A DNA stretch of 64,000 nucleotides from NCBI GenBank assembly GCA_035555315.1, contig DATMGU010000095.1:17366-81365 (forward strand), given 5' to 3'. Source of the stretch: DATMGU01 sp035555315 (lineage in GTDB: Bacteria > Pseudomonadota > Alphaproteobacteria > ATCC43930 > CGMCC-115725). Below, one piece after another: positions 34,699 to 42,853 of this stretch (the first letter of the stretch is position 1; the number at the start of each line of letters is the position of its first letter). A program made the translations under genes and the position numbers. The notes beneath the pieces are model-generated. The model saw only the letters and a list, made by a program, of their open reading frames with translations. It was not told the DNA's origin and did not search any database.

Positions 34699-35616
34699 GT
34701 GAAGGCTGATCTCGGCGATCTGAACGCCTTTGTCGCAGTGGCGCGCGCCAAGGGCTTTCGCGACGGTGCGCGCGCGAGCGGCGCCAGCGCGTCCGGGCTC
34801 AGCGAGGCGGTGCGCCGGCTGGAAGCGCAGCTCGGCGTCAGGCTGCTCCACCGTACCACGCGCAGCGTCGTGCCCACAGAGGCGGGCGAACGCCTGCTCG
34901 AGCGGCTCGGCCCGGCGTTGACCGAGGTCGAGGCAGCCCTCGACGTGGTGAATGGCTTTCGCGACAAGCCGGCGGGCTCGTTGCGCCTCAATGTGCCGGT
35001 CAGCGCGGCGCGGCTGGTGCTGCCCGCGATCGTGCCGCACTTCCTCGCCACCTATCCAGAGATCCGGCTGGAGGTGATCGCCGAAGACAGCTTCGTCGAC
35101 GTGCTGGCAGCCGGTTGCGACGCGGGCATCCGCTACGACGAGCGGCTGGAGCAGGACATGATCGCGGTGCCGATCGGGCCCCGCGTACAGCGCTTCGCAA
35201 CCGCCGCCGCTCCCGCCTACCTCGATCGCCACGGCCGGCCCGAGCACCCGAGCGAGCTGCTCGGCCACGCCTGCCTGCGCGGCCGCTTTTCTTCAGGTAC
35301 GATGACACCGTGGGAGTTCGAGCGCGATGGCGAGGTTGTGCGGGTCGATCCCGCGGGGCCCCTGCTCGTAAGCGTCGGCGCGGCGACCGATTTAGCCGTC
35401 GACGCGGCGGTCGCCGGCACCGGCATCATCTGTCTCTTCGAGGACTGGCTGCGCCCGCATCTTGATAGCGGTGCCCTCGAACCCGTCCTCGAACCATGGT
35501 GGCAGCGCTTCTCGGGGCCGTTCCTCTACTACCCCGGACGGCGCCTCGTGCCCGCGCCGCTACGGGCGTTCATCGACTTCATCCGTTTGTTTCAAGGCGG
35601 AAACATGACGGGATAG
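34699..35616 (+). CDS. LysR-family transcriptional regulator
   Basis: A 305-residue regulator. The N-terminal winged helix (LGDLNAFVAVARAKGFRDGARASGASASGLSEAVRRLEAQLGVRLLHRTTRSV) is followed by the substrate-binding domain (RLVLPAIVPHFLATYPEIRLEVIAED). The length is normal. GTG start at 34699. It is divergent from the aldo/keto reductase gene, its likely target. The C-terminal part follows the CrgA-like group in which the ligand is often an aromatic or quinone-like compound, but this cannot be decided here. Confidence 0.9.
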   Translation: MKADLGDLNAFVAVARAKGFRDGARASGASASGLSEAVRRLEAQLGVRLLHRTTRSVVPTEAGERLLERLGPALTEVEAALDVVNGFRDKPAGSLRLNVPVSAARLVLPAIVPHFLATYPEIRLEVIAEDSFVDVLAAGCDAGIRYDERLEQDMIAVPIGPRVQRFATAAAPAYLDRHGRPEHPSELLGHACLRGRFSSGTMTPWEFERDGEVVRVDPAGPLLVSVGAATDLAVDAAVAGTGIICLFEDWLRPHLDSGALEPVLEPWWQRFSGPFLYYPGRRLVPAPLRAFIDFIRLFQGGNMTG

Positions 35617-35731
35617 GCGAGGGTGTAAGCTGGCCGTGCAATCACGATTGTCACAAAACCGTGAATTATATGACCTTCCGCACTTCCGCCCCGGCACGTC
35701 GATAGCGGCTGTCGATAGGACCACTTTACGC

Positions 35732-37933
35732 ATGGCTCTGGTACTCGCTCCCATTTCCGTCGGCCGCTTCCACCCCACCATCCGATCCCTCGTCGCCGGC
35801 AGCGTCGTCGCGGTTCTTATCATCATCAGCGCCGTCTCCTATGCGGGGCTGATCTATACCGGCCCCCTCCTCGCGGGCCTCACGACCGGCATGGCGGCGG
35901 TGCTGCTGAGCACGATGCTCGTCAACCTGGTCGTGGCCTCCGTCGGCCGGCCGGCCGGCATGGCGACGAACGCGCTGGGCCCGGCCGTCGTCATCATGGC
36001 GGCCCTCGCTGCGACCCTGGCGCAGGCCCTCGCCGCACGCGGACTCACGGATCCCATGCGGATGGCGGAAGTCGTCGCCGGCGTCTGCGGCGCCGTCACC
36101 CTGGCGACCGCGCTGCTGTTCATCGCGCTGGGCTCGTTCCGGGCCGGCGCCACGTCTCAGTTGCTGCCGTATCCGGTCATCAGCGGTTATTTCGCGGGCA
36201 TCGGCTGGCAGTTGATCGCCGGTGGCCTGACACTAAGCGCCGGAACGCAGTCGCTCTCGTTTGACGGCGTCATGACGAACGCCCCGCTGCTGATCTGTAT
36301 CGGGTTCGGTCTATTGGTCATCTGGCTGCCGCGGCGCCTCGGGCATTGGTCGGTCCTGCCGGCTATGCTGCTGACCGGCTTGATCGGATACCACTTGATC
36401 CGCCTCGCCCTCGGCATCGATCTCGCCACCGCCGAGGCCCAGGGTTGGCTGATGGGGCCGTTCCCCACGGGGATCCTGCTCCGCCTACCAACCTTCGGCG
36501 CCTTCCGATGGATCGATGGCGCCCTGCTCTGGTCGCTCGCCCCGACCATCGCGATCCATGCGCTGGTCGCGATCATCACGCAGATCATCTACCTCAATGG
36601 CATCGAACTCGGACTGCGCAAGCAGGTCGACATCGACCGCGAGCTGATCAAGGTCGGCGCCGCCAACCTGTTCGGCGGCTTTGCCGGCGGCATCATCGGT
36701 GGTCCGTCCAGTGCCTATACCGGCTTCCTGTCGCAGCAAGGCGGCACCAGCCGGCTGGGTGCCGCGACGCCGGCCATATGGCTCGCCGTGCTGTTGCTGC
36801 TGGGCACCTCCACCCTCGATTACATGCCGCGCTTCGTCGCCGGTGCCACGCTGTTGGCCAATGGGTACAATCTGCTGGTGCAACGGTTGCGCGACGACGC
36901 GCGCACCCTGCCGCGTCACGAAATGGTCCTCGCGGTTCTGGTGCTCGTCGCCACGGTCTGGCTCGGTATCATCGGCGGCCTGTCGATCGGCATCCTGGTC
37001 GCGATCGCCTTATTCGCCTGGAATTACCGCCGAATTCCGGTGATCCGGGTCGCCCTGTCCGGCGCCGATTATCGCAGCAGCGTGGTCAGGGCGCCGGAGG
37101 CGCTGGCTATCCTGCGGGAGCGCGGCGAGGCGACAGCCGTCTACCGGCTGCAGGGTTATCTGTTCTTCCTCAACGCGGCGGCGTTGCGCGCCGCGGTGGT
37201 TGCGCGCTGCGGAACTCGGGGCGCGCGGCTGGGCATGCTGATCCTCGATTTCCAGGACGTGGTCGGCATGGACAGCTCGGCCTTCACGGCCTTCCGCAAG
37301 GTCTCTCAGCTCGCCACGGATCGGGGGTTTCGGATCGCTCTTACCGGACTTGCCCCCTCCCTCGACGCGCTAGTCACCCGTAGCGGGCTGCTGGGACCCG
37401 CGACCGGGCTCATCGCCTTTCCCACCCGCGACGATGCCTTGCAGCACGCGGAGGAGCGGCTGCTGGCGGAGGCGGGGCTGGCGGATGGCATCACGCAAGG
37501 TTTTGCCTCGCATATGTCCGCCGCTCTCGATCGCGACGTGCGGGAGAGCCGCTTGGCGCCCTATCTGGAACGGCGGACACTGACGGCGGGGGATGTGCTG
37601 ATCCGCCAGGGCGACACGGCGGATGCCCTATATTTCGTCGAGGCCGGGACCGTTTCCGTGCAGCTCGAACGACCGGGTCAGCCGAATCTGCGGATGCGCA
37701 CGACGACCGCCGGCACGCTGGTCGGCGAGATGGCGCTGTATCGCGGCGGCACGCGCAGCGCGTCGATCATCGCCGAGGATGCCTGCCTGGTGGCCCGCAT
37801 GTCGGCGGCCTCCCTCGCCCGGATGGAGCAGGACGATCCGGAACTCGCCAGCCTGCTGCAGCGGTTTCTCATCATGCAACTCGCCGACAAGCTGGCGGAC
37901 AGCAACCGCCTGCTCGATATCGCCCTACGCTAA
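35732..37933 (+). CDS. SulP-family anion transporter with STAS and cyclic-nucleotide-binding domains
   Basis: About 733 residues from ATG 35732; a GTG at 35636 would add 32 polar residues. Residues 1-440 form the SulP membrane part with 12-14 helices (TRTLVAGSVVAVLIIISAVSYAG-type start; GGPSSAYTGFLSQQGGTSRLG). Residues about 470-590 are a STAS domain (FFLNAAALRAAVVARC, ILDFQDVVGMDSSAFTAF). Residues about 610-730 are a cNMP-binding domain (LIRQGDTADALYFVEAGTVSV; GEMALYRGGTRSAS). This architecture moves sulfate, bicarbonate or an organic anion, and its transport or signalling may be gated by a cyclic nucleotide. It stands alone, after a LysR gene with which it shares no obvious control. Confidence 0.9.
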   Translation: MALVLAPISVGRFHPTIRSLVAGSVVAVLIIISAVSYAGLIYTGPLLAGLTTGMAAVLLSTMLVNLVVASVGRPAGMATNALGPAVVIMAALAATLAQALAARGLTDPMRMAEVVAGVCGAVTLATALLFIALGSFRAGATSQLLPYPVISGYFAGIGWQLIAGGLTLSAGTQSLSFDGVMTNAPLLICIGFGLLVIWLPRRLGHWSVLPAMLLTGLIGYHLIRLALGIDLATAEAQGWLMGPFPTGILLRLPTFGAFRWIDGALLWSLAPTIAIHALVAIITQIIYLNGIELGLRKQVDIDRELIKVGAANLFGGFAGGIIGGPSSAYTGFLSQQGGTSRLGAATPAIWLAVLLLLGTSTLDYMPRFVAGATLLANGYNLLVQRLRDDARTLPRHEMVLAVLVLVATVWLGIIGGLSIGILVAIALFAWNYRRIPVIRVALSGADYRSSVVRAPEALAILRERGEATAVYRLQGYLFFLNAAALRAAVVARCGTRGARLGMLILDFQDVVGMDSSAFTAFRKVSQLATDRGFRIALTGLAPSLDALVTRSGLLGPATGLIAFPTRDDALQHAEERLLAEAGLADGITQGFASHMSAALDRDVRESRLAPYLERRTLTAGDVLIRQGDTADALYFVEAGTVSVQLERPGQPNLRMRTTTAGTLVGEMALYRGGTRSASIIAEDACLVARMSAASLARMEQDDPELASLLQRFLIMQLADKLADSNRLLDIALR

Positions 37934-37938
37934 AGACA

Positions 37939-38736
37939 TCACTTCGCCACCGCGCAATCGTGATCGAGCAGCTCCTCGCCGCTGCCGGGATCGCCGCTCG
38001 CCAGATCGGCATGGTCGTCGAGCAGATAGAACCCGTCCGTACCGTCCTTGAAGACGGCGCCGGTCAAAACCAGGGTCTGCAGCGGCATGGCGTCCCTGGC
38101 GCCCGGCAGCGTGTCGGCGACCAGAACGAACGGGTCCGTGCGGCCGAGCTCGGCCGCCTGGATCCGCATCGCCGCGTAGGTGTGGCCGCTTAACGTCACG
38201 GGAAAGGGCGACCAGGTCGGCAGGATCGCCGCCTCATGCTGGCGCAGGGCGTCGCGCACATCGGCGCGGATGCAATCGATATGGATGTGCAGTTGGTTCT
38301 GCGAACGGCCCTGGGTCGAATTCACCGCCAGACCCAGCCGGTCGCGGCTCAGCGTTTGGTGCAGCCGTTCCTCAACGTAGTGCCGGTCGGCCCAGGCATA
38401 GTCCCAGTAGTTGGTGGCCCCGGGGGTCAACAGCTCCGGACTCTCGACGCCGGCGATCCGCGTGGTCGGGATCAGCAGAAACTGTGCGACGCCGACCAGG
38501 TCCTTGAGCAGCGCCACGCCATGATCGAGATCAATCGCGGCGCAAGGCTGCGGATCGCCGGCCTGTTGCTGGTGCGGCGCGCAGCGATCATGGACGATCT
38601 TCCACAGCGCGTCGGGATCGGCACTCCAGGCGACCGAGACGGTCAGCGTGGCCAGCACGGCCCCGAATGCCGTGATCGCCAGCCACGTCGCGCGCTTCTC
38701 TCGCCACAGCCATTTCATATGAAGTATGTCCCTCAT
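37939..38736 (-). CDS. cdh: CDP-diacylglycerol diphosphatase
   Basis: A 265-residue membrane-anchored enzyme of the Cdh family. An N-terminal helix (TWLAITAFGAVLATLTVSVAW) is followed by LWKIVHDRCAPH, the conserved RIAGVESPELLTPGATNYWDYAW segment and the HIT-like motif LHIHIDC. It hydrolyses CDP-diacylglycerol to phosphatidate and CMP at the inner membrane. The ATG at 38736 overlaps the stop of the upstream small secreted protein gene (TCATGA), so the two form a pair. It ends 5 bp from the convergent SulP gene. Confidence 0.88.
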   Translation of the reverse strand: MRDILHMKWLWREKRATWLAITAFGAVLATLTVSVAWSADPDALWKIVHDRCAPHQQQAGDPQPCAAIDLDHGVALLKDLVGVAQFLLIPTTRIAGVESPELLTPGATNYWDYAWADRHYVEERLHQTLSRDRLGLAVNSTQGRSQNQLHIHIDCIRADVRDALRQHEAAILPTWSPFPVTLSGHTYAAMRIQAAELGRTDPFVLVADTLPGARDAMPLQTLVLTGAVFKDGTDGFYLLDDHADLASGDPGSGEELLDHDCAVAK

Positions 38737-39110
38737 GAGGCGGGATGACAGGCCGGCACGACCAGATGGTCGAGCTGGTCGACCGTATCGCCCGTCTCGC
38801 CATAGATCAGGCATTGCGCGCCGGTTCGCACGATGCGCAGCACCGGGAAGCGGTAGGATTTGGTGTCGCTGCCATAGGTCAGCAGCACCCGCTCGCCTGT
38901 CGTCACCACCGGTGGCAAGGTCACATGGCCATAGCTCTTGCAGGTCCGGAACAGCAGCCAGTCGCGGCAGAGGGTGAGAGACGCGTCGGCATCGGGCACG
39001 ATCGCATTGACGGCGGCATCCGCCGCGCGACCGAGACTGGCGGGTGCCATCGGCAGCAGGCCCGAAAGCAGGCCCAAAAACGCGCCGAGCAAGGCAATCC
39101 GCCTGATCAT
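38733..39110 (-). CDS. Small secreted protein of unknown function, paired with cdh
   Basis: About 125 residues from MIRRIALLGAFLG at 39110, with a signal peptide ending near GRAADAA. The mature part has two likely beta-rich segments (CRDWLLFRTCKSYGHVTLPP, SYRFPVLRIVRTGAQCLIYG) with three or four cysteines that could form disulfides. A longer start at 39155 is possible. It overlaps cdh by 4 bp, suggesting a shared role in the envelope. I do not recognise a family. Confidence 0.65.
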   Translation of the reverse strand: MIRRIALLGAFLGLLSGLLPMAPASLGRAADAAVNAIVPDADASLTLCRDWLLFRTCKSYGHVTLPPVVTTGERVLLTYGSDTKSYRFPVLRIVRTGAQCLIYGETGDTVDQLDHLVVPACHPAS

Positions 39111-39198
39111 CTTGCCCCCGGAGGACGGAGACGGAAGCTGCGATTGGTATCCCATGCTGACCTTTTGTGATCTGGTTGGGTATGGTCTACCAAGAAGT

Positions 39199-40161
39199 AT
39201 GTCGGAGAAGCCAGCGCCCATGCACCATCCGCCCCAACCTCTGCCGGAGCCGCGACCGGAGCCAGCCCCCGTCTATCTGCCGTTCGAAGATGCGCCGTTC
39301 CGCATGGCGATGGGCCTCACGGCCGAACGCACCGAGGATTGGATCGAGCTGGACGAGCACTACACCACGGAGATGGCACTGCGCCGCGACCTCCTCGCGC
39401 AACGGCATGACGAGGTGTTCGCCACCCAGCCAGGCTCGGAAGCGGCCCAAGCGGAGGTACTGAACAGCCTGGCCCAGCATCTGTGCCGGCGTTTCCCCGC
39501 CTGGTTCGAACAGACGGGCTATGCGCTGCGCAATCGGCTGACGGGGGAGCACTGGGATCTCGCCAATCCGCCCTACGCGGCGCTGGAACTCGCCGGCCGG
39601 CTGGTGCAGGAGGATCTATGCATCCTGCAGGAGATCGACGGCGCACCGCATCTGACGGCGGCGATCCTGTGCTTTCCCAGCCGCTGGCGGCTGGCCGACA
39701 AGATCGGCCGGCCGATGCACATGATCCACGCCCCGGTGCCGTTCTATGGCGAGCGGCTGTCGAAGCCGGTCGATCGCTTCATCGGCCTCTTGAAAGACGA
39801 CAAGTTGGTGTCCCGGCTCAATTGGTCGGTCATCGACGATCCGGCCTTGTTCCAGCCGACCGGCAAGGGACGCACCGCCCTCGACCCGTCGATCACAGCG
39901 CAGAATGCCGGCGAGCGCCTGGTCTTGCGGGTCGAACGGCAGACGCTGCGCCGGCTGCCCGAAACCGGCGCCGTGCTGTTCACGATCAAGCTGTATGTCC
40001 GGCCGATCGCCGGCATCGCGGCGGCCCCGGAACTGGCGAGTCGCCTGGCCGGCGCCGTACGCGCCCTGCCGCCCGACATGCAGCGCTACAAAAGTTTGCA
40101 GCCCTATCGCCAGGCATTGCTGGACTATTTGGACCACCGAGGCTCGATGGCAACGCCGTGA
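39199..40161 (+). CDS. Haem-dependent oxidative N-demethylase-like protein (DUF3445)
   Basis: About 320 residues matching the DUF3445/HDOD family, whose characterised member is the haem subunit of dimethylamine-type oxidative N-demethylase. Visible family stretches are PFRMAMGLTAERTEDWIELDEHY, the AILCFPSRWRLADKIGRPM segment, IHAPVPFYGERLSKPVDRF and a C-terminal LRVERQTLRRLPETGAVLFTIKLYV. The genes for its usual electron-transfer partners are not next to it. The Rieske ferredoxin at 49.6 kb is too distant to assume a link. Substrate is unknown, probably a secondary alkylamine (inference). Confidence 0.8.
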   Translation: MSEKPAPMHHPPQPLPEPRPEPAPVYLPFEDAPFRMAMGLTAERTEDWIELDEHYTTEMALRRDLLAQRHDEVFATQPGSEAAQAEVLNSLAQHLCRRFPAWFEQTGYALRNRLTGEHWDLANPPYAALELAGRLVQEDLCILQEIDGAPHLTAAILCFPSRWRLADKIGRPMHMIHAPVPFYGERLSKPVDRFIGLLKDDKLVSRLNWSVIDDPALFQPTGKGRTALDPSITAQNAGERLVLRVERQTLRRLPETGAVLFTIKLYVRPIAGIAAAPELASRLAGAVRALPPDMQRYKSLQPYRQALLDYLDHRGSMATP

Positions 40162-40222
40162 TGACCGGCTGGATCGCCGCCAGTATGATCCTGCGGCTGA
40201 GCGGCGGCAGAGGAGCGGGTGG

Positions 40223-41749
40223 GTGAAGGTTGGCATCGACATGGGGATCGCGTCGGCGGGGGCGTCGGCGATGCTGGACCTCGAGGAGCTGCTGGCGACC
40301 CGCCTGCTGGTGCAGGGCAATTCCGGCTCCGGCAAATCCCATTTGCTGCGCCGGCTGCTCGAGCAGAGTGCGCCCTGGGTGCAGCAGGCGATCATCGATC
40401 CGGAAGGCGATTTCGTCACCTTGGCGGAGCGCTTCGGCCATGTGGTGATCGACGCCGCCGCCCATACCGAGGCCGCCCTGCAGCGCATCGCCGCCCGGGT
40501 GCGCGAGCACCGGGTCTCCGTCGTGCTCGACCTCGAAGGGCTGGATGCGGAATTGCAGATGCGCCGGTCTGCGGCGTTTCTGGGCGGCTTGTTCGAGATC
40601 GACCGGGATCACTGGTACCCGATGCTGGTCGTGGTCGATGAGGCGCAGCTCTTCGCCCCGGCCGCCGCCGGCGAGATCTCCGACGAGGCTCGCAAGGTCT
40701 CGCTCGGCGCCATGACCAATCTCATGTGCCGGGGCCGCAAGCGCGGCCTGGCCGGGGTGATCGCGACCCAGCGCCTGGCCAAGCTCGCCAAGAATGTGGC
40801 GGCGGAAGCCTCGAATTTCCTGATGGGCCGCACCTTCCTCGATATCGACATGGCGCGCGCCGCCGATCTTCTGGGCATGGAACGCAAGCAGGCGGAGATG
40901 TTCCGCGACCTCAATCGCGGCCAGTTCATCGCCCTGGGACCGGCCCTGTCGCGCCGGCCGCTGCCGATCACCATCGGCGTGGTCGAGACCTCGGCGCGCG
41001 GCGGCAGTCCGCGGCTGCTGCCCCTACCCGAGACACCGCACCCCGAGGCGCGGGCCTTGATCATGAAGATCGACGAGTCAGAGGTGCCGCGTCCGGCACC
41101 GCGCCGCATGCCGCCACCGCCGAGCAGCGCCGATGTACTGACCCAATTGACGCAACTGGCGCAATCGAGACCGGCCATCGCCGCCCCTGCCGAAGCGACG
41201 GCCGCCGCCGATATCGGCCCCGAACTCGACCGGATCCTGCGCGAGATCCTGGCCGACGAGGCGGCGGCGTTCCGCCCGGTCGCGGTGCTCTATCAGGATT
41301 TCATCGTACGCTGCCGGATCCGCAATCTGGCGGGCAAGCCGCTCGACCTCGCCGCCTTCCGCCGAAAACTGACGGTCGCCCGGGCCGGCGTCGACACGGA
41401 CCTGCCGGATGACGCCGAATGGGATCAGGCCGTCGCCTTGTCGGCCGAATTGCCGGAGGACATCCAGAGCCTGTTCCTGCTGCTGGCGCATACCGCGAAA
41501 CGCCGGGCGCCCTGTCCGCCCGACGCCGAGATCGCCCGCCGCTGCGGCAGCCATTCGCCACGCCGCGCCCGCCGGCTGCTGGCGCATATCGAGGAGCGCG
41601 GCTTCATCGTCGTCCATGACGACGCCGCCGGCGACCGGATCGTGACCCTGCCTCAACTCGGCTGGTCGACCGCCCCCGGCAACCCGGACGGCGCGCCGCG
41701 GCCGACGCCCGCGGCGGTGACCGATCTGTTCGCCGAGTCTGCAGGATGA
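40223..41749 (+). CDS. HerA-like / FtsK-superfamily ATP-binding protein
   Basis: A 508-residue P-loop ATPase. Walker A GNSGSGKSH (about residues 35-43), Walker B MLVVVDEAQLF and a RGRKRGLAGVIATQR segment with arginine and Gln sensor are typical of HerA-type helicase/translocase ATPases (DUF87 group). The C-terminal 150 residues end in a winged-helix-like part (AEIARRCGSHSPRRARRLLAHIEERGFIVV). HerA usually works with a NurA nuclease in DNA end processing, but no NurA gene is adjacent. GTG start at 40223 with AGGAGC upstream; 61 bp after the N-demethylase-like gene, so probably the same transcript. Confidence 0.8.
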   Translation: MKVGIDMGIASAGASAMLDLEELLATRLLVQGNSGSGKSHLLRRLLEQSAPWVQQAIIDPEGDFVTLAERFGHVVIDAAAHTEAALQRIAARVREHRVSVVLDLEGLDAELQMRRSAAFLGGLFEIDRDHWYPMLVVVDEAQLFAPAAAGEISDEARKVSLGAMTNLMCRGRKRGLAGVIATQRLAKLAKNVAAEASNFLMGRTFLDIDMARAADLLGMERKQAEMFRDLNRGQFIALGPALSRRPLPITIGVVETSARGGSPRLLPLPETPHPEARALIMKIDESEVPRPAPRRMPPPPSSADVLTQLTQLAQSRPAIAAPAEATAAADIGPELDRILREILADEAAAFRPVAVLYQDFIVRCRIRNLAGKPLDLAAFRRKLTVARAGVDTDLPDDAEWDQAVALSAELPEDIQSLFLLLAHTAKRRAPCPPDAEIARRCGSHSPRRARRLLAHIEERGFIVVHDDAAGDRIVTLPQLGWSTAPGNPDGAPRPTPAAVTDLFAESAG

Positions 41750-41788
41750 CCAGGTAATAAGAAGGTCGAACCGGCCCGCACCGTCGAC

Positions 41789-41834
41789 TTGAAAAACGAC
41801 GCGACATCTGTCATATTTTAGGCGACACTTGTCG
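41789..41834 (+). promoter_or_regulatory. Promoter with two operators for the RES-Xre toxin-antitoxin pair
   Basis: A -35 TTGAAA (41789-41794), 17-bp spacer and -10 CATATT (41812-41817) precede the antitoxin gene. Two operator-like palindromes, CGACATCTGTCA (41802-41813) and CGACACTTGTCG (41823-41834), overlap it. Their start-to-start distance is 21 bp, two helical turns, so two antitoxin dimers could bind the same DNA face. The second copy is a perfect inverted repeat with a CT centre. Confidence 0.65.
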
Positions 41835-41845
41835 TGGAGAAGTTG

Positions 41846-42331
41846 ATGTCCGAAGCCACCAGCTACGAAGCTCGCACCATCGAAACAGAGCCATTCCAGC
41901 AAGTGGCAAAACTGTTTGGGGGCTCTCGGGTGCTGCATCGACGGCTGAACAGCCAGCTCGACGCTCACGACTTGCTGCTCGACGGACTTCCGGCAGCGGC
42001 GTTGAGCTATTTCGTCGAAAATCTTGTGATGCTCAAAGGGGCCGGTTCGTTGGAAAAGGCTATCGGCATGAGCATCCGCACCTTGCAGCGGCACAGGGAT
42101 GCGCCCGAAAAGCCGCTCAGCCAGGAGCACAGCGGGCGAACCTGGAAGTTCGCGGAAATCCTGGCGAAGGCGTCCACCCTATTTGGATCGCAAGAAGAAG
42201 CGGAACAATGGCTGGTTCGTCCGGCCATGGGCTTGGACCAGCGATGCCCGATCGATCTCCTGACCACGCCCTCCGGCGTTAAGCTCGTCGAAGACTTTCT
42301 CGTGCGTCTAGAGTACGGCGTCTACGCATGA
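41846..42331 (+). CDS. Xre/MbcA/ParS-type antitoxin (DUF2384) of a RES toxin
   Basis: About 161 residues. The N-terminal Xre-like part (VLHRRLNSQLDAHDLL, then LEKAIGMSIRTLQRHRDAPEKPLSQEHSGRTWKFAEILAKA) is followed by the C-terminal DUF2384 toxin-binding region (FGSQEEAEQWLVRPAMGLDQRCPIDLL). GGAG lies 7 nt before ATG 41846. Its stop overlaps the toxin start (ATGA). It neutralises the toxin and should autorepress through the twin operators upstream. Confidence 0.9.
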   Translation: MSEATSYEARTIETEPFQQVAKLFGGSRVLHRRLNSQLDAHDLLLDGLPAAALSYFVENLVMLKGAGSLEKAIGMSIRTLQRHRDAPEKPLSQEHSGRTWKFAEILAKASTLFGSQEEAEQWLVRPAMGLDQRCPIDLLTTPSGVKLVEDFLVRLEYGVYA

Positions 42332-42837
42332 CCCCTCTGCCGCCGCCCTTCGGCGGCGGTGAGTTCGTCGCTTGGCGTTTGGATCAGGCCCGATTCGGGG
42401 CAACCTGGGATAGCGGCGAAGGCGCCTACATGGCGGGTGGGCGCTGGAACAGTAAAGGTGTTCGAGCGGTCTATTGTTCGATTGACCCAGCGACCGCCAT
42501 TTTAGAGGTAGCGGCTCACAACGGCTTCAAGGCCTTGGACACTGTCCGGCATGTAGTGACGGCTCTCACCCTTACCGATCCGTCGAGCGTTCACGTCGTG
42601 GACCCAGCGCAAGTGCCAAATCCAAATTGGCTGCGGCCCGGCATTCCAAGCGCGGGACAGCAGGATTTTGGCGATAACCTGCTTGCTCAGCACAAATTCA
42701 TCGCGATCCCCAGCGCCGTATCGAGTTTCAGCTGGAACTTGATCTTCGATCGAGACACTGCTGCCGGATCCTATGTCCGACGGTCGCAGCGGATATTCGC
42801 GTTGGATACGAGGCTTCATTCACCGACAGCATCATGA
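42328..42837 (+). CDS. RES-domain toxin (NAD-consuming)
   Basis: A 169-residue RES-domain protein. The family pattern is clear: WRLDQARF (Arg17), GEGAYMAGGRWNSKG (Arg39), VYCSIDPATAILEVAAH (Tyr49, Glu60), and late IPSAVSSFSWNLIFD. RES toxins, like MbcT, degrade NAD+ and stop growth until the antitoxin is restored. It is co-translated with the DUF2384 antitoxin. Complete and apparently intact. Confidence 0.9.
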   Translation: MTPLPPPFGGGEFVAWRLDQARFGATWDSGEGAYMAGGRWNSKGVRAVYCSIDPATAILEVAAHNGFKALDTVRHVVTALTLTDPSSVHVVDPAQVPNPNWLRPGIPSAGQQDFGDNLLAQHKFIAIPSAVSSFSWNLIFDRDTAAGSYVRRSQRIFALDTRLHSPTAS

Positions 42838-42853
42838 AAACCGATCGATCGCC

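Noticed and set aside
34605..35051. N-terminal extension of the aldo/keto reductase
   Set aside because: It is antisense to the LysR gene. The strong GAGGAG site and barrel start support 34604.
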